A stretch of 60,705 nt of DNA from an uncultured Oscillospiraceae bacterium (lineage in GTDB: Bacteria; Bacillota; Clostridia; Oscillospirales; Oscillospiraceae): positions 1 to 60,705 of the forward strand of contig CALXFQ010000002.1 in assembly GCA_944387625.1 (NCBI GenBank), read 5' to 3'. The notes beneath the pieces were generated by a model that was not told where the DNA came from, did not search any database, and was given only the letters and a program-made list of their open reading frames with translations. This document shows, piece by piece, positions 45,973 to 53,892 of this stretch. Within the stretch, counting starts at the first letter, position 1. The number at the start of each line of letters is the position of its first letter. A program made the translations under genes and the position numbers.

Positions 45973-47619
45973 ATGGACTATCAAGCATTAGCCGCGCTTT
46001 TATTTCCCCATATCACCCAGACCCCTGAGCAGTTGGAGGAGCGGTTCCCGCCCCGGCAGCTGCCGGAAGGGGCGGTGGTCACCCGGATGGCCCCCTCCCC
46101 CACCGGCTTCGTCCACCTGGGCAACCTGGTCCAGGGCCTGACCGCCGAACGGATGGCCCACCAGTCCGGAGGCGTGCTCTTCCTCCGGGTGGAGGACACC
46201 GATGCCAAACGGGAGGTCCCCGGCGCTGTGGAGGTGCTGATCCAGACCCTGAAGCACTACGGCATCCACTTCGATGAGGGCGCCACCATGGACGGCGACA
46301 ACGGGGATTACGGTCCCTACCGCCAGCGCCAGCGGGCCCAGATCTACCATGTCTACGCCAAGAAGCTGGTAAGCCAGGGCATGGCCTATCCCTGCTTCTG
46401 CACCGAAGAAGAACTGGCCGCCATGCGAGAACGCCAGGAGGCCAACAAGGAGACCACTGGCTACTACGGCAAGTACGCCATGTGGCGGGACAGGAGCCTG
46501 GAAGAGGTCCGGGAGAAGCTGGCCGCCGGGGCCCCCTGGGTGCTTCGGTTCCGTTCCACCGGCTCCATCGAGAACCAGTTCAAGTTCGACGATCTGGTGA
46601 AGGGCAAGCTGACGATCACGGAAAACGATGTGGACCATGTGCTCCTGAAATCCGATGGGATCCCCACCTACCACTTCGCCCACGCGGTGGACGATCATCT
46701 CATGCGGACCACCCATGTGGTCCGGGGGGACGAGTGGCTGCCCACCCTGCCCTTCCACATCCAGCTGTTCCAGGCCCTGGGCTTCAAGCTGCCCAAATAC
46801 GTCCACATCGGACCGCTGATGAAGATGGACGGTGCCTCTAAGCGGAAGCTCTCCAAGCGGAAGGACCCGGAACTGGCCCTGACCTTCTACAAGGCCCAGG
46901 GCTTCCCGGTAGCGGCGGTGTATGAGTATGTCATGACCCTGCTCAACTCCAACTACGAGGACTGGCGGCGGGCAAACCCCACAGCCGACGCCACCACCTT
47001 CAAGTTCAGCCCCAAGAAGCTCAACCCTGCCGGGAACCTGTTCGACTACGCCAAGCTCACCGACGTAAGCAAGAACGAGATCGCCAAAATGGACGCGGCC
47101 CAGGTCTACACGCTCCTGACCCAGTGGGCGGAGGAGTTCGACCCGGCCTTTGCCGCCTGTCTGGAACGGGACAGCGCCTACACCACCGCCATCCTGGCCA
47201 TCGGCCGGGGCGGCAAAAAGCCCAGAAAGGATCTGGCCACCTGGGCGGAGGCCAAGGGCTATATGGGCTTCTTCTTCGACGAGTATCTGGACGCCCCGGT
47301 ATTTGACGAGAAGTTCAGCAAGGACACGGTGATCGACGCTCTGGAGCGGTTCCTGTCCACCTTCGATATCAGCGACGACGCCGCCACCTGGTTCGATAAG
47401 GTCAAGGCGATCACCACCGACATGGGCTTCACCACCGACATGAAAGCCTACAAGGCAGACCCTGCCGCCTACAAAGGAACAGTGGCGGATGTGTCCACCT
47501 TCCTGCGTGTGGCGGTCACCGGCAAGACCAACTCCCCGGACCTGTACACGGTGATGCAGCTGCTGGGCCGCCAGCGGACCACCGCCCGGATCCAGGCCGC
47601 GATCGATTCGCTCAAGTAA
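45973..47619 (+). CDS. gltX: Glutamyl-tRNA synthetase
   Basis: 548 aa, longer than typical GltX (about 480). HIGH-equivalent HLGN at 48-51 within PSPTGFVHLGN, and KLSKR at 292-296. Unusual features are a long N-terminal lead (about 35 residues) before the catalytic core and divergent C-terminal anticodon domains, as in the clostridial GltX group. Charges tRNA-Glu, possibly also tRNA-Gln. Confidence 0.93.
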   Translation: MDYQALAALLFPHITQTPEQLEERFPPRQLPEGAVVTRMAPSPTGFVHLGNLVQGLTAERMAHQSGGVLFLRVEDTDAKREVPGAVEVLIQTLKHYGIHFDEGATMDGDNGDYGPYRQRQRAQIYHVYAKKLVSQGMAYPCFCTEEELAAMRERQEANKETTGYYGKYAMWRDRSLEEVREKLAAGAPWVLRFRSTGSIENQFKFDDLVKGKLTITENDVDHVLLKSDGIPTYHFAHAVDDHLMRTTHVVRGDEWLPTLPFHIQLFQALGFKLPKYVHIGPLMKMDGASKRKLSKRKDPELALTFYKAQGFPVAAVYEYVMTLLNSNYEDWRRANPTADATTFKFSPKKLNPAGNLFDYAKLTDVSKNEIAKMDAAQVYTLLTQWAEEFDPAFAACLERDSAYTTAILAIGRGGKKPRKDLATWAEAKGYMGFFFDEYLDAPVFDEKFSKDTVIDALERFLSTFDISDDAATWFDKVKAITTDMGFTTDMKAYKADPAAYKGTVADVSTFLRVAVTGKTNSPDLYTVMQLLGRQRTTARIQAAIDSLK

Positions 47620-47631
47620 GTATACAAAATC

Positions 47632-47666
47632 CCGGCGCGGAGCTTTGGCTCCGCGCCGGATCTTTT
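47632..47666. terminator. Terminator between gltX and psuG
   Basis: CCGGCGCGGAGC/GCTCCGCGCCGG with a TTTG loop, followed by ATCTTTTAG on the plus strand and by GATTTTG on the minus strand. Confidence 0.85.
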
Positions 47667-47670
47667 AGGT

Positions 47671-48591
47671 TTATTCCTGGCAATAGGCCGCGGCGGTCTT
47701 GGCCGCCAGCGTGGCGTTGTTGTACACCAGCCGGATGTTGGAGGCCAGGGAGTCGCCGCCGGTAAGCTCCGCCACCCGGGCCAGCAGGAAGGGGGTGGTC
47801 TGCTTGCCGTGGATCGCCTGGGCCTTGCACTCCGCCAGGGCCTGGTCGATGGCCTGGTCGATGACCTCTTTGGGCATGGCGTACTCCTCCGGGATCGGGT
47901 CCGTCACCAGCATACCGCCCTTGAGCCCCAAGTCGTTATGGGCCTTGAAGATCCGGGCCAGTTCCTCCGGGCTGTCCACCCGGTAGTCCACACCGAAGCC
48001 GGACCGGCGGGTGTAGAAGGCGGGCAGCTCGTCGGTGCCGTAGCCGATCACCGGCACGCCTTTGGTCTCCAGGTATTCCAGGGTCAGTCCCAGGTCCAGG
48101 ATCGACTTGGCCCCGGCACAGACCACCATCACCGGGGTCTGGCCCAGCTCCTCCAAGTCGGCGGAGATGTCCATGGTGGTCTCCGCCCCCCGGTGGACGC
48201 CGCCGATGCCGCCGGTGGCGAAGAACCGGATCCCGGCCATGTGGGCGATGATCATGGTGGTGGTGACGGTGGTGGCCCCGTCCATGCCCCTGGCGCACAG
48301 CACCGCCAGATCCCGGCGGCTGGCCTTGGTGATGGCCTGGCCCTTTTTGCCGAAGTACTCGATCTGCTCCGGGGACAGTCCGGCCTTCAGCCGGCCGCCG
48401 ATGATGGCGATGGTGGCAGGGACTGCCCCGTTCTCCCGGACGATCCGCTCCACGTTCAGAGCGGTCTCCACGTTCTGGGGATAGGGCATCCCATGGGAGA
48501 TGATGGTGGACTCCAGCGCCACCACCGGCCTGCCCTGGGCGATGGCCTGGGCCACCTCCGGGGCGATGTCCAAATACTTATGCATATCCAT
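47671..48591 (-). CDS. psuG: Pseudouridine-5'-phosphate glycosidase
   Basis: 306 aa. Family hallmarks: VALESTIISHGMPYPQN, TVTTTMIIAHMAGIRFFATGG (Gly-rich active site region) and KSILDLGLTLEYLETKGVPVIGY, kept short here. It splits pseudouridine 5'-phosphate into uracil and ribose 5-phosphate. It starts 1 nt after the stop of the kinase gene, so both steps of pseudouridine breakdown are in one unit. Confidence 0.94.
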   Translation of the reverse strand: MDMHKYLDIAPEVAQAIAQGRPVVALESTIISHGMPYPQNVETALNVERIVRENGAVPATIAIIGGRLKAGLSPEQIEYFGKKGQAITKASRRDLAVLCARGMDGATTVTTTMIIAHMAGIRFFATGGIGGVHRGAETTMDISADLEELGQTPVMVVCAGAKSILDLGLTLEYLETKGVPVIGYGTDELPAFYTRRSGFGVDYRVDSPEELARIFKAHNDLGLKGGMLVTDPIPEEYAMPKEVIDQAIDQALAECKAQAIHGKQTTPFLLARVAELTGGDSLASNIRLVYNNATLAAKTAAAYCQE

Positions 48592-48592
48592 A

Positions 48593-49531
48593 TCAAAGCA
48601 TCCTTTCTTTCATACGTTGTTTCAGCAGTTCAGCGCTTAGCAGGCTGTTGATCGTTTCCGGGGACTCTATGGCGATCGACGCCGCCGCCAGTCCTGCCAG
48701 GGCAGCGCCTTCCAGATCCAGCCCTGCCAAATACGCCCAAACCAGCGCCGCCATGAAGGCGTCGCCGCAGCCGGTGGTGTTGACCATCCGGCCGGGGATG
48801 CAGGGGATCATTATCAGCCGGTCCCCTTCCCCGGCCCAGGCCCCCTGAGCGCCCATGGACAGGAACACCCGGCGAACGCCCCGATCTAAAAGGGCCTTCA
48901 CCGCCTGGGCTCCATCCTCCGGGCAGCGGATCTGGATCCCGGTGAGCAGCTCTGCCTCGATCCGGTTGGGCTTCAGGGTGTGGATCTTAGAGAGCACCGG
49001 CCGGAGTTTCTCCGCCTTGGCGGTGGATACCGGGTCGCAGAACAAAGGGACGCGGCAGTGCTCTGCCAGATAGACAATACTCTCGGCGGGGATGTTGGCG
49101 TCCGCCACCACCACCCGGGCCTGTTCCAGCACCTTCAGGTTTTCTTCCAGATAGGCCGGGTCGATCTTCTTGCAGATCTCCATATCCGACACCGCCAGGG
49201 CCATCTCCCCGGCAGGATCGGTCAGATACACATAGGTGGAGGTGCTCTCCCCCGGCAGGTGGAGGGCCTGGGAGATGCCGATCCCCAGCTCCCGGCAGGA
49301 GCGTAAGATCTGCTGTCCCTGGGGATCGTCCCCAAAGGCGGTGAGCATCTCCACCGACAGCCCCAGCAGGGCCATATTGTGGGCAATGTTCCGGCCCACG
49401 CCTCCAACGCTCAGCCGGACCCGGCCGGGATTGGAGTCCGCCGCCACCAGCGGCCCATAGGACCGGCCGCCGATGTCCACATTCACGCCCCCGACCACCA
49501 CCACGCCCCCAGGCGGCGCGGTCTGTGCCAT
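48593..49531 (-). CDS. psuK: PfkB-family kinase, probable pseudouridine kinase
   Basis: 312 aa ribokinase-like enzyme. N-terminal VVVGGVNVDIGG and C-terminal NTTGCGDAFMAALVWAYLAG, where the Asp is catalytic. Assignment to pseudouridine rests on the adjacent psuG. A purine-rich GGGGGGA lies 5 nt before ATG 49531. The frame open to 49603 is upstream noise. Confidence 0.88.
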   Translation of the reverse strand: MAQTAPPGGVVVVGGVNVDIGGRSYGPLVAADSNPGRVRLSVGGVGRNIAHNMALLGLSVEMLTAFGDDPQGQQILRSCRELGIGISQALHLPGESTSTYVYLTDPAGEMALAVSDMEICKKIDPAYLEENLKVLEQARVVVADANIPAESIVYLAEHCRVPLFCDPVSTAKAEKLRPVLSKIHTLKPNRIEAELLTGIQIRCPEDGAQAVKALLDRGVRRVFLSMGAQGAWAGEGDRLIMIPCIPGRMVNTTGCGDAFMAALVWAYLAGLDLEGAALAGLAAASIAIESPETINSLLSAELLKQRMKERML

Positions 49532-49594
49532 AGCGGTCCCCCCTTTTCTTCGCATTTCCTTATCCTTCCCCAAAACCGTGGCGATATGTAAAGA

Positions 49595-49634
49595 AAAGCC
49601 CAAATTTCAAGGAGTTCTCCTGAAATTCGGGCTT
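49595..49634 (-). terminator. Terminator of tRNA-Ser(GCU)
   Basis: AAGCCC.AATTTCA pairs with TGAAATT.GGGCTT, followed on the minus strand by TTCTTT. It begins at the last base of the tRNA, and readthrough could help feed psuK, which lacks an evident promoter of its own. Confidence 0.75.
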
Positions 49635-49725
49635 GGCGGAGTGAGAGGGATTTGAACCCTCGCGCGGCTTTTGACCGCCTACTCCCTTAGCAGGGGAGCC
49701 CCTTCGGCCTCTTGGGTATCACTCC
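49634..49725 (-). tRNA. tRNA-Ser (anticodon GCU)
   Basis: Full cloverleaf with long variable arm. Acceptor GGAGTGA/TCACTCC, discriminator G and encoded CCA. Anticodon stem-loop CTCCC-CTGCTAA-GGGAG gives GCU, reading AGC/AGU. T arm GAGGGTTCAAATCCCTC. Confidence 0.96.
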
Positions 49726-49764
49726 GAATAATACATTTGGCGGTATTGGGTTGGCTACCGGTGT

Positions 49765-49793
49765 ATTCTAGCATACCCCTGCCGGTTTGTCAA
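49765..49793 (-). promoter_or_regulatory. Promoter of tRNA-Ser(GCU)
   Basis: Perfect TTGACA (49788-49793), 17-nt spacer, TAGAAT (49765-49770). Confidence 0.8.
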
Positions 49794-49820
49794 GCACCAC
49801 TTTGGGCAGATCGCACCATA

Positions 49821-49849
49821 TTGACTTTTTCCCCGGATGATGGTATAGT
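49821..49849 (+). promoter_or_regulatory. Promoter of tRNA-Ser(UGA)
   Basis: TTGACT (49821-49826), 17-nt spacer, TATAGT (49844-49849). It points away from the tRNA-Ser(GCU) promoter, 27 bp apart. Confidence 0.8.
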
Positions 49850-49859
49850 TTGCCCAGAT

Positions 49860-49948
49860 GGAGAGATGTCCGAGTGGTTTATGGAGCTGGTCTTGAAAAC
49901 CAGTGACTCCGCAAGGAGCCGTGGGTTCGAATCCCACTCTCTCCGCCA
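49860..49948 (+). tRNA. tRNA-Ser (anticodon UGA)
   Basis: Acceptor GGAGAGA/TCTCTCC, discriminator G, encoded CCA. Anticodon stem-loop CTGGT-CTTGAAA-ACCAG gives UGA. Long variable arm (CTCCGCAAGGAG) and T loop TTCGAAT. Confidence 0.97.
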
Positions 49949-49951
49949 AAG

Positions 49952-49988
49952 AAGCGGCAATTCTCATGGTGAGAACTGCCGCTTTTTG
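49952..49988 (+). terminator. Terminator of tRNA-Ser(UGA)
   Basis: AGCGGCAATTCTC/GAGAACTGCCGCT hairpin with ATGGT loop and TTTTTG tail. Confidence 0.85.
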
Positions 49989-50055
49989 TTCCTTCCGCTC
50001 TTTCGTCTTCCCACGGAACGCCGTTTCCAGTCAAAAGACAACGAAGAAAAGCGCC

Positions 50056-50871
50056 TCATTGCGCGTCCGGATCTTGGAAGCGCACATAGATCTGGCCCAC
50101 GCCGCCGCTGATCTGCACACGGGCAGGGCCGTTCCCCAGGTCCCCGTCATCGGAAACGCTTTCACCGTCCACACGGATGGTGCCCAGCCCCTTCTCCAGG
50201 TCCAGGGTGTAGTCCTCCCGGGTGCCAAGAAGGGTCAGCTCGGTCTCCCCCACCCCCAGGTCCAGGTCGCACCGGCCGGTGAGGGCGGCGGTAAGGGTCA
50301 GCTTGCCCACGCCCATATCCAGGTCCAGGTCGCGGATGGCGCCCTGGTCGATGGTGATCTGCCCCGCTCCGCCCTCGATCTGGGCCTGCTCAGAGACCAC
50401 CAGGTCGCCGATCCGCACCGCTCCGGCCCCCAGGTCCAATTCCAGCTCCCGGGCGGACAGGGCCTCCACCGTCAGCCGTCCCGCCCCGGTATCGATCTGG
50501 ACTTGTTGAAACTGGGTATCCGCAGGCACCGTGATGGTCAGCACAGCGCCGTCGTCACCGTGGAAGAGCCTTTTCGGCTCTTCGATCTTCAGCTCCCCGT
50601 CTTTTTCTTTCACCTTCAGGCCCTCGATATTGCTTTCCACCGCAAAGGTATCTCCCTGCTCGATGGTCAGCTCGGCGGCACGGACTTGGATGTCCAGACT
50701 GGTGACGGCGCCGGACAGGGGGTAGCGTTCCATCTCCCCGGTGGTCCCATCCCCGAACAGAAAGCCGCCGAATATGCCCACGGCGGCGACGATCCCGCCG
50801 ATGATGCTCACCGCCAGCAAGACGGCCAGCCCCATAGCCAGATATTTGATCAGCTTCTGGAAGTCCGTCAT
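50056..50871 (-). CDS. DUF4097-type beta-helical membrane protein
   Basis: 271 aa. One N-terminal membrane helix (about 9-38), then a repetitive extracellular beta-solenoid (VQIDTGAGRLTVEALSA, LELDLGAGAVRIGDLVV, QIEGGAGQITIDQGAI, DLDMGVGKLTLTAAL), each rung rich in Gly-Ala-Gly/Gly-Val-Gly. DUF4097 proteins accompany envelope-stress loci. It overlaps the LiaF-like gene by 4 nt, so the two are one unit. Confidence 0.88.
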   Translation of the reverse strand: MTDFQKLIKYLAMGLAVLLAVSIIGGIVAAVGIFGGFLFGDGTTGEMERYPLSGAVTSLDIQVRAAELTIEQGDTFAVESNIEGLKVKEKDGELKIEEPKRLFHGDDGAVLTITVPADTQFQQVQIDTGAGRLTVEALSARELELDLGAGAVRIGDLVVSEQAQIEGGAGQITIDQGAIRDLDLDMGVGKLTLTAALTGRCDLDLGVGETELTLLGTREDYTLDLEKGLGTIRVDGESVSDDGDLGNGPARVQISGGVGQIYVRFQDPDAQ

Positions 50872-51545
50872 TTGATCTCAGCACCTCCGAACATACAGGT
50901 CCCGGTGATGTAGAGCGTGGGGACGTCCTTGCGGGAGACCGTCTTGTTGGAAACGCCGCCAAAGATGGAGGTGGTGGAGATCTTGACGTTCACATTCTCC
51001 GGGACCAGGATGTCGATGCCGCCAAAGACCGCCGTTAGGTCGATGGCGCAGTCTTTTTCGATGATGGCGTTCCTCAGATCGCAGTCCACACCGCCGAATA
51101 CGGCGGTGAGCTGGGCGCCCTCGAACACCTCGCCGTCATACCGAAGTTCCTGGCCGGAGAAGATGGCACAGCCCACTCTCGGCTGGCCTCCCTCGGCCTT
51201 GATCTTGGTCATGATCTGACTGGCCCGGTCCCCCCGCAGTCCTTTGATCAGCATTTTCAGGCCCAGGATGATGATGATCGCCGGGACCAATAGCTTCCAC
51301 ACCAGGGAAAAACTCAAAACATCCTGGGCGCACAGCAGTAAAAACACGCCAATGATCAATCCGATGATGTTGCCGGTCTTCTGGCGCTCGGTAAACAGTC
51401 CCACGCCGCAAGGCACGATGATGAACAAGGTCCACCACCCATCAAAGAACACGTCGATGTTGGTGATGTGAAGGGCGTTCAAGGCGAATATCACCCCTAC
51501 AACGATCAGTACGACGCCCCAGATCACTGCACCAGATCTTTTCAT
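50868..51545 (-). CDS. LiaF-like membrane protein (DUF5668 plus cell-wall-active antibiotic response domain)
   Basis: 225 aa. Four hydrophobic segments in the first 105 residues, then a C-terminal beta domain with repeated AVFGGVDCDL, AVFGGIDILVPENV and SIFGGVSNK. LiaF is the inhibitor of the LiaRS cell-envelope stress system in Bacillus; no liaRS genes are nearby, so the regulatory partner is unknown. GAGGG lies 6 nt before ATG 51545, whereas ATG 51551 is too close. Confidence 0.88.
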   Translation of the reverse strand: MKRSGAVIWGVVLIVVGVIFALNALHITNIDVFFDGWWTLFIIVPCGVGLFTERQKTGNIIGLIIGVFLLLCAQDVLSFSLVWKLLVPAIIIILGLKMLIKGLRGDRASQIMTKIKAEGGQPRVGCAIFSGQELRYDGEVFEGAQLTAVFGGVDCDLRNAIIEKDCAIDLTAVFGGIDILVPENVNVKISTTSIFGGVSNKTVSRKDVPTLYITGTCMFGGAEIK

Positions 51546-51604
51546 GGTCATCCCTCTTTCTCGGTAAAATTAGCCAGACTCGCTGGCGATCGGTACACGC
51601 CCCT

Positions 51605-51633
51605 ATCATACCACGATCAGGCCCGGTTGAAAA
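51605..51633 (-). promoter_or_regulatory. Promoter of the LiaF-DUF4097 unit
   Basis: TTTTCA (51628-51633), 17-nt spacer, TATGAT (51605-51610). The -35 is poor, which would suit a regulated promoter. The leader is about 55 nt. Confidence 0.5.
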
Positions 51634-51725
51634 GAGCTTTTTGTCCAGACCCACGGCCTGGCGCGGGACGTTGCAAGGATCGTTGAAGCAGACCCGGTAC
51701 TTACAGCGCTCCTCCCGTGGGCATT

Positions 51726-51770
51726 GGGGCAAAAACGCCGCCTCAGAAGCGCCAGGAGCCGGAAGCCGCC
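51726..51770 (+). repeat. 45-bp intergenic repeat, copy 1
   Basis: Begins GGGGCAAAAACGCCGCCTC and ends GCGCCAGGAGCCGGAAGCC plus GCC. It matches 53519-53564 with about five substitutions and one single-base indel, same orientation. The two copies flank the CNNM gene and its leader. Confidence 0.75.
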
Positions 51771-51812
51771 CAAAAATCGAATAAATATTCAATTTTGATC
51801 CTACTTTCTATA

Positions 51813-51841
51813 TTGACATTATTGCATCTTGCTGATACAAT
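51813..51841 (+). promoter_or_regulatory. Promoter of the CNNM leader-transporter unit
   Basis: Perfect TTGACA (51813-51818), 17-nt spacer, TACAAT (51836-51841). Transcription should start near 51848, giving a leader of about 200 nt. Confidence 0.8.
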
Positions 51842-51880
51842 AGTTTCCATCATATGTGTCAAAGGAGGATCATTCACACT

Positions 51881-51949
51881 ATGGATGCTGGCGACAGTAC
51901 CCCTGATCCTGAACGAAACAATGTGAATATCTTCTATTATTTGGAGTAG
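51881..51949 (+). CDS. 22-residue leader peptide, candidate attenuation sensor
   Basis: ATG 51881 to TAG 51947-51949. AGGAGG (51863-51868) lies 12 nt upstream, a strong ribosome-binding site. The peptide starts MDAGDSTPDPERNNV and ends with an aromatic stretch and a final Glu (FYYLE). Asp, Pro and Glu are concentrated in the first 11 residues, like the MgtL leader of enterobacteria (EPDPTP), where low Mg2+ causes translating ribosomes to abort. The stop codon overlaps the 5' arm of the terminator that follows, so a ribosome reaching it would block the hairpin. Peptide function is inferred. Confidence 0.6.
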   Translation: MDAGDSTPDPERNNVNIFYYLE

Positions 51950-52004
51950 AACATGACCCGTGCATCCGTTGGAGATGTATGGGCCATGTTCTGTTGCTTT
52001 TTTT
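51948..52004 (+). terminator. Attenuator terminator ahead of the CNNM gene
   Basis: AGAACATGACCC (51948-51959) pairs with GGGCCATGTTCT (51981-51992), followed by GTTGCTTTTTTT. It lies wholly between the leader ORF and the transporter gene, so most transcripts should end here unless the leader is translated to its end or another factor intervenes. No known riboswitch fold is recognised upstream. Confidence 0.8.
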
Positions 52005-52046
52005 GAAGAGTTTTCTATTGTTTTACAGAAAGAGGTTATTTTACTT

Positions 52047-53375
52047 ATGGATTCTATAGGCAGTTTATTATTGTTTCAAGTTATTCTGATCGTTCTAAAC
52101 GCGATCTTTGCCAGCGCGGAGATCGCCGTGCTGTCTATCAATGAAGCGAAGCTGGAGCGCATGGCGAACGAAGGCAACAGCAAGGCAAAGCGGCTTTTCA
52201 AGCTGACCCGTGAGCCTGCCAAGTTCCTTGCGACTATCCAGGTCGCCATCACCCTGTCCGGCTTCCTTGGCTCCGCGTTTGCCGCGGATAACTTTTCCGA
52301 ACCCCTGGTGGATTGGGTGCTGAGCCTGGGCGTGGACCTGCCCGCGGCTACCTTGGATGCCATCGCTGTGGTGGTGATCACCCTGGTCCTCAGCTATTTC
52401 ACGCTGATCTTCGGTGAACTGGTCCCCAAGCGGCTGGCTATGAAGAAGTCCGAAAGCATCGCGATGGGCATTTCCGGCATCGTGTCCGGCATCGCTGTGG
52501 TGTTCCGCCCCATCGTTTGGTTTTTGTCCGTTTCCACCAACCTGGTACTGCGGCTTCTGGGTATCGACCCGAATGAAGCTGAAGACGAGGTCAGCGAGGA
52601 AGAGATCCGCATGATGGTGGATATGGGCAGTGAAAAGGGGACCATCGACACCCAGGAGAAGGAGTTTATCCAGAACGTCTTTGAGTTCAATGACATCACT
52701 GCCGGGGAGATCGCGATCCACCGTACCGATGTGACCATGCTTTGGTTGGAAGATCCAGTAGATACTTGGGAGAACACGATCTTTGAGCAGCGGCATACCC
52801 TGTATCCTGTCTGCGAAGGCTCTGCCGACAATGTTATCGGTGTTCTGAATGCCAAGGACTACTTCCCCTTAAAGGACAAGACAAAGGAGAACATTATCGC
52901 GACAGCCGTACATCCTGCTTTCTTTGTGCCGGAGACCATCAAAGCCGATGTACTGTTCCGCAACATGAAAAAGTCCCGCAATTCTATGGCGGTGGTGCTG
53001 GACGAATACAGCGGTATGGTCGGCATCGTAACGCTGCAGGATCTGGTAGAGGAACTGGTCGGCGATCTGAATGATGACATTCCCAACCAAGACGATCCTG
53101 AACCCTACATCGAAAAGGTGGATGACAACAACTGGAAGATCTACGGCAATGTGGCTCTGGAGCTCCTGGAGGAAGCCACCGGTCTGGAACTGGCTACTGA
53201 CGATTACGATACCTTCACCGGAATGGTATTCGATGCCCTGGGCGCTGTTCCCGCGGACGGGGAACAGAAGATCACGCTGGAATTGGAGAGGATCGTTATC
53301 CGTATCCAGATGATCAAAGCGCATCAGATCGAAGAAGCCACCGTCACGGTCAAGTCAACAGTTGGCGCCGACTGA
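52047..53375 (+). CDS. CNNM/CorC family membrane protein with CBS pair
   Basis: 442 aa. DUF21 membrane domain (about 1-180, LLLFQVILIVLNAIFASAEIA), two CBS motifs (about 205-330), and the CorC_HlyC domain at the C-terminus (WKIYGNVALELLEEATGLEL). Homologues such as MpfA/YhdP/CorC export Mg2+ or set Mg2+ tolerance. I chose ATG 52047 (AGAGGT upstream); the frame open from 51960 starts inside the terminator. The gene reads visibly less GC-rich than its neighbours (many GCT, GAA, ATT codons), and it is flanked by a direct repeat. Confidence 0.9.
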   Translation: MDSIGSLLLFQVILIVLNAIFASAEIAVLSINEAKLERMANEGNSKAKRLFKLTREPAKFLATIQVAITLSGFLGSAFAADNFSEPLVDWVLSLGVDLPAATLDAIAVVVITLVLSYFTLIFGELVPKRLAMKKSESIAMGISGIVSGIAVVFRPIVWFLSVSTNLVLRLLGIDPNEAEDEVSEEEIRMMVDMGSEKGTIDTQEKEFIQNVFEFNDITAGEIAIHRTDVTMLWLEDPVDTWENTIFEQRHTLYPVCEGSADNVIGVLNAKDYFPLKDKTKENIIATAVHPAFFVPETIKADVLFRNMKKSRNSMAVVLDEYSGMVGIVTLQDLVEELVGDLNDDIPNQDDPEPYIEKVDDNNWKIYGNVALELLEEATGLELATDDYDTFTGMVFDALGAVPADGEQKITLELERIVIRIQMIKAHQIEEATVTVKSTVGAD

Positions 53376-53391
53376 TCATCTTCGATGATAA

Positions 53392-53436
53392 AAACACCCT
53401 GCTGTGCGGTACGAAACCGGCAACAGGGTGTTTTTT
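53392..53436 (+). terminator. Terminator of the CNNM gene
   Basis: AAACACCCTG/CAGGGTGTTT outer stem with a small internal GCGG/CCGG hairpin, then TTTTTTC. Confidence 0.85.
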
Positions 53437-53518
53437 CAGTCAATGAGGCCCCGCCGGACGCCAAGTATCCGCGTTTGTGCGCTGTATGGGAAGCTGGTCC
53501 GAGAAAAAGGCTGTACCC

Positions 53519-53564
53519 GGGGCAGGAAACGCCGCTTCAAAAGCGCCAGGAGCTGGAAGCCGCC
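53519..53564 (+). repeat. 45-bp intergenic repeat, copy 2
   Basis: GGGGCAGGAAACGCCGCTTC then AAAAGCGCCAGGAGCTGGAAG and CCGCC; same orientation as 51726-51770. The gene-free stretch 53437-53638 around it carries no other feature; short open frames lack ribosome-binding sites. Confidence 0.75.
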
Positions 53565-53638
53565 TGGAGAACGGACCCCTTCCCTTTTCACATCATGGAC
53601 AAGCGAACAAAAACCTTCAAAAAATCAGCCGATGCTTC

Positions 53639-53667
53639 TTGACAAAATCGGCCCGTTATGATATTTT
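53639..53667 (+). promoter_or_regulatory. Promoter of tRNA-Leu(CAG)
   Basis: Perfect TTGACA (53639-53644), 17-nt spacer, TATTTT (53662-53667). Confidence 0.65.
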
Positions 53668-53695
53668 ATTAAAGCTGTCCACAACAGCGACATAT

Positions 53696-53783
53696 GGGCG
53701 AGTGGTGGAATTGGTAGACTCGCTAGATTCAGGTTCTAGTGTTCACTGCGGACGTGCGGGTTCAAGTCCCGCCTCGCCCACCA
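53696..53783 (+). tRNA. tRNA-Leu (anticodon CAG)
   Basis: Acceptor GGGCGAG/CTCGCCC, discriminator A, encoded CCA. Anticodon stem-loop CTAGA-TTCAGGT-TCTAG gives CAG. Long variable arm and T arm GCGGGTTCAAGTCCCGC. Confidence 0.96.
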
Positions 53784-53785
53784 AG

Positions 53786-53823
53786 AAAAGCATCGAAAAC
53801 GTCGGTTTTCGGTGCTTTTTTTC
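53786..53823 (+). terminator. Terminator of tRNA-Leu(CAG)
   Basis: AAAAGCATCGAAAAC/GTTTTCGGTGCTTTT with GTC loop and TTTTTTTC tail. Confidence 0.9.
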
Positions 53824-53892
53824 TTACTTTTTGAAAAGTAAGAACATGGCAGGGCCTTTTTCATCTACCACTTGTCTGCCGGCAGATGCGTG

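Noticed and set aside
49653..50111. Open frames through the two tRNA-Ser genes
   Set aside because: Both regions fold as complete tRNAs with CCA ends, promoters and terminators; the translations are artefacts.
51717..51926. 69-codon hydrophobic open frame overlapping the CNNM promoter and leader
   Set aside because: It spans the repeat and the promoter and is in another frame from the leader ORF, which alone has the AGGAGG site. The hydrophobic look comes from AT-rich promoter DNA.
51842..52046. A metal riboswitch (M-box or yybP-ykoY type) ahead of the CNNM gene
   Set aside because: I could not find the conserved core of either class, and the 200-nt leader is largely accounted for by the ORF and the terminator. 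A covariance-model scan would settle this.
53385..53661. Short plus-strand open frames around the second 45-bp repeat
   Set aside because: They begin inside the CNNM terminator and end at the tRNA promoter, with no ribosome-binding site. The similarity to the other locus is at DNA level.
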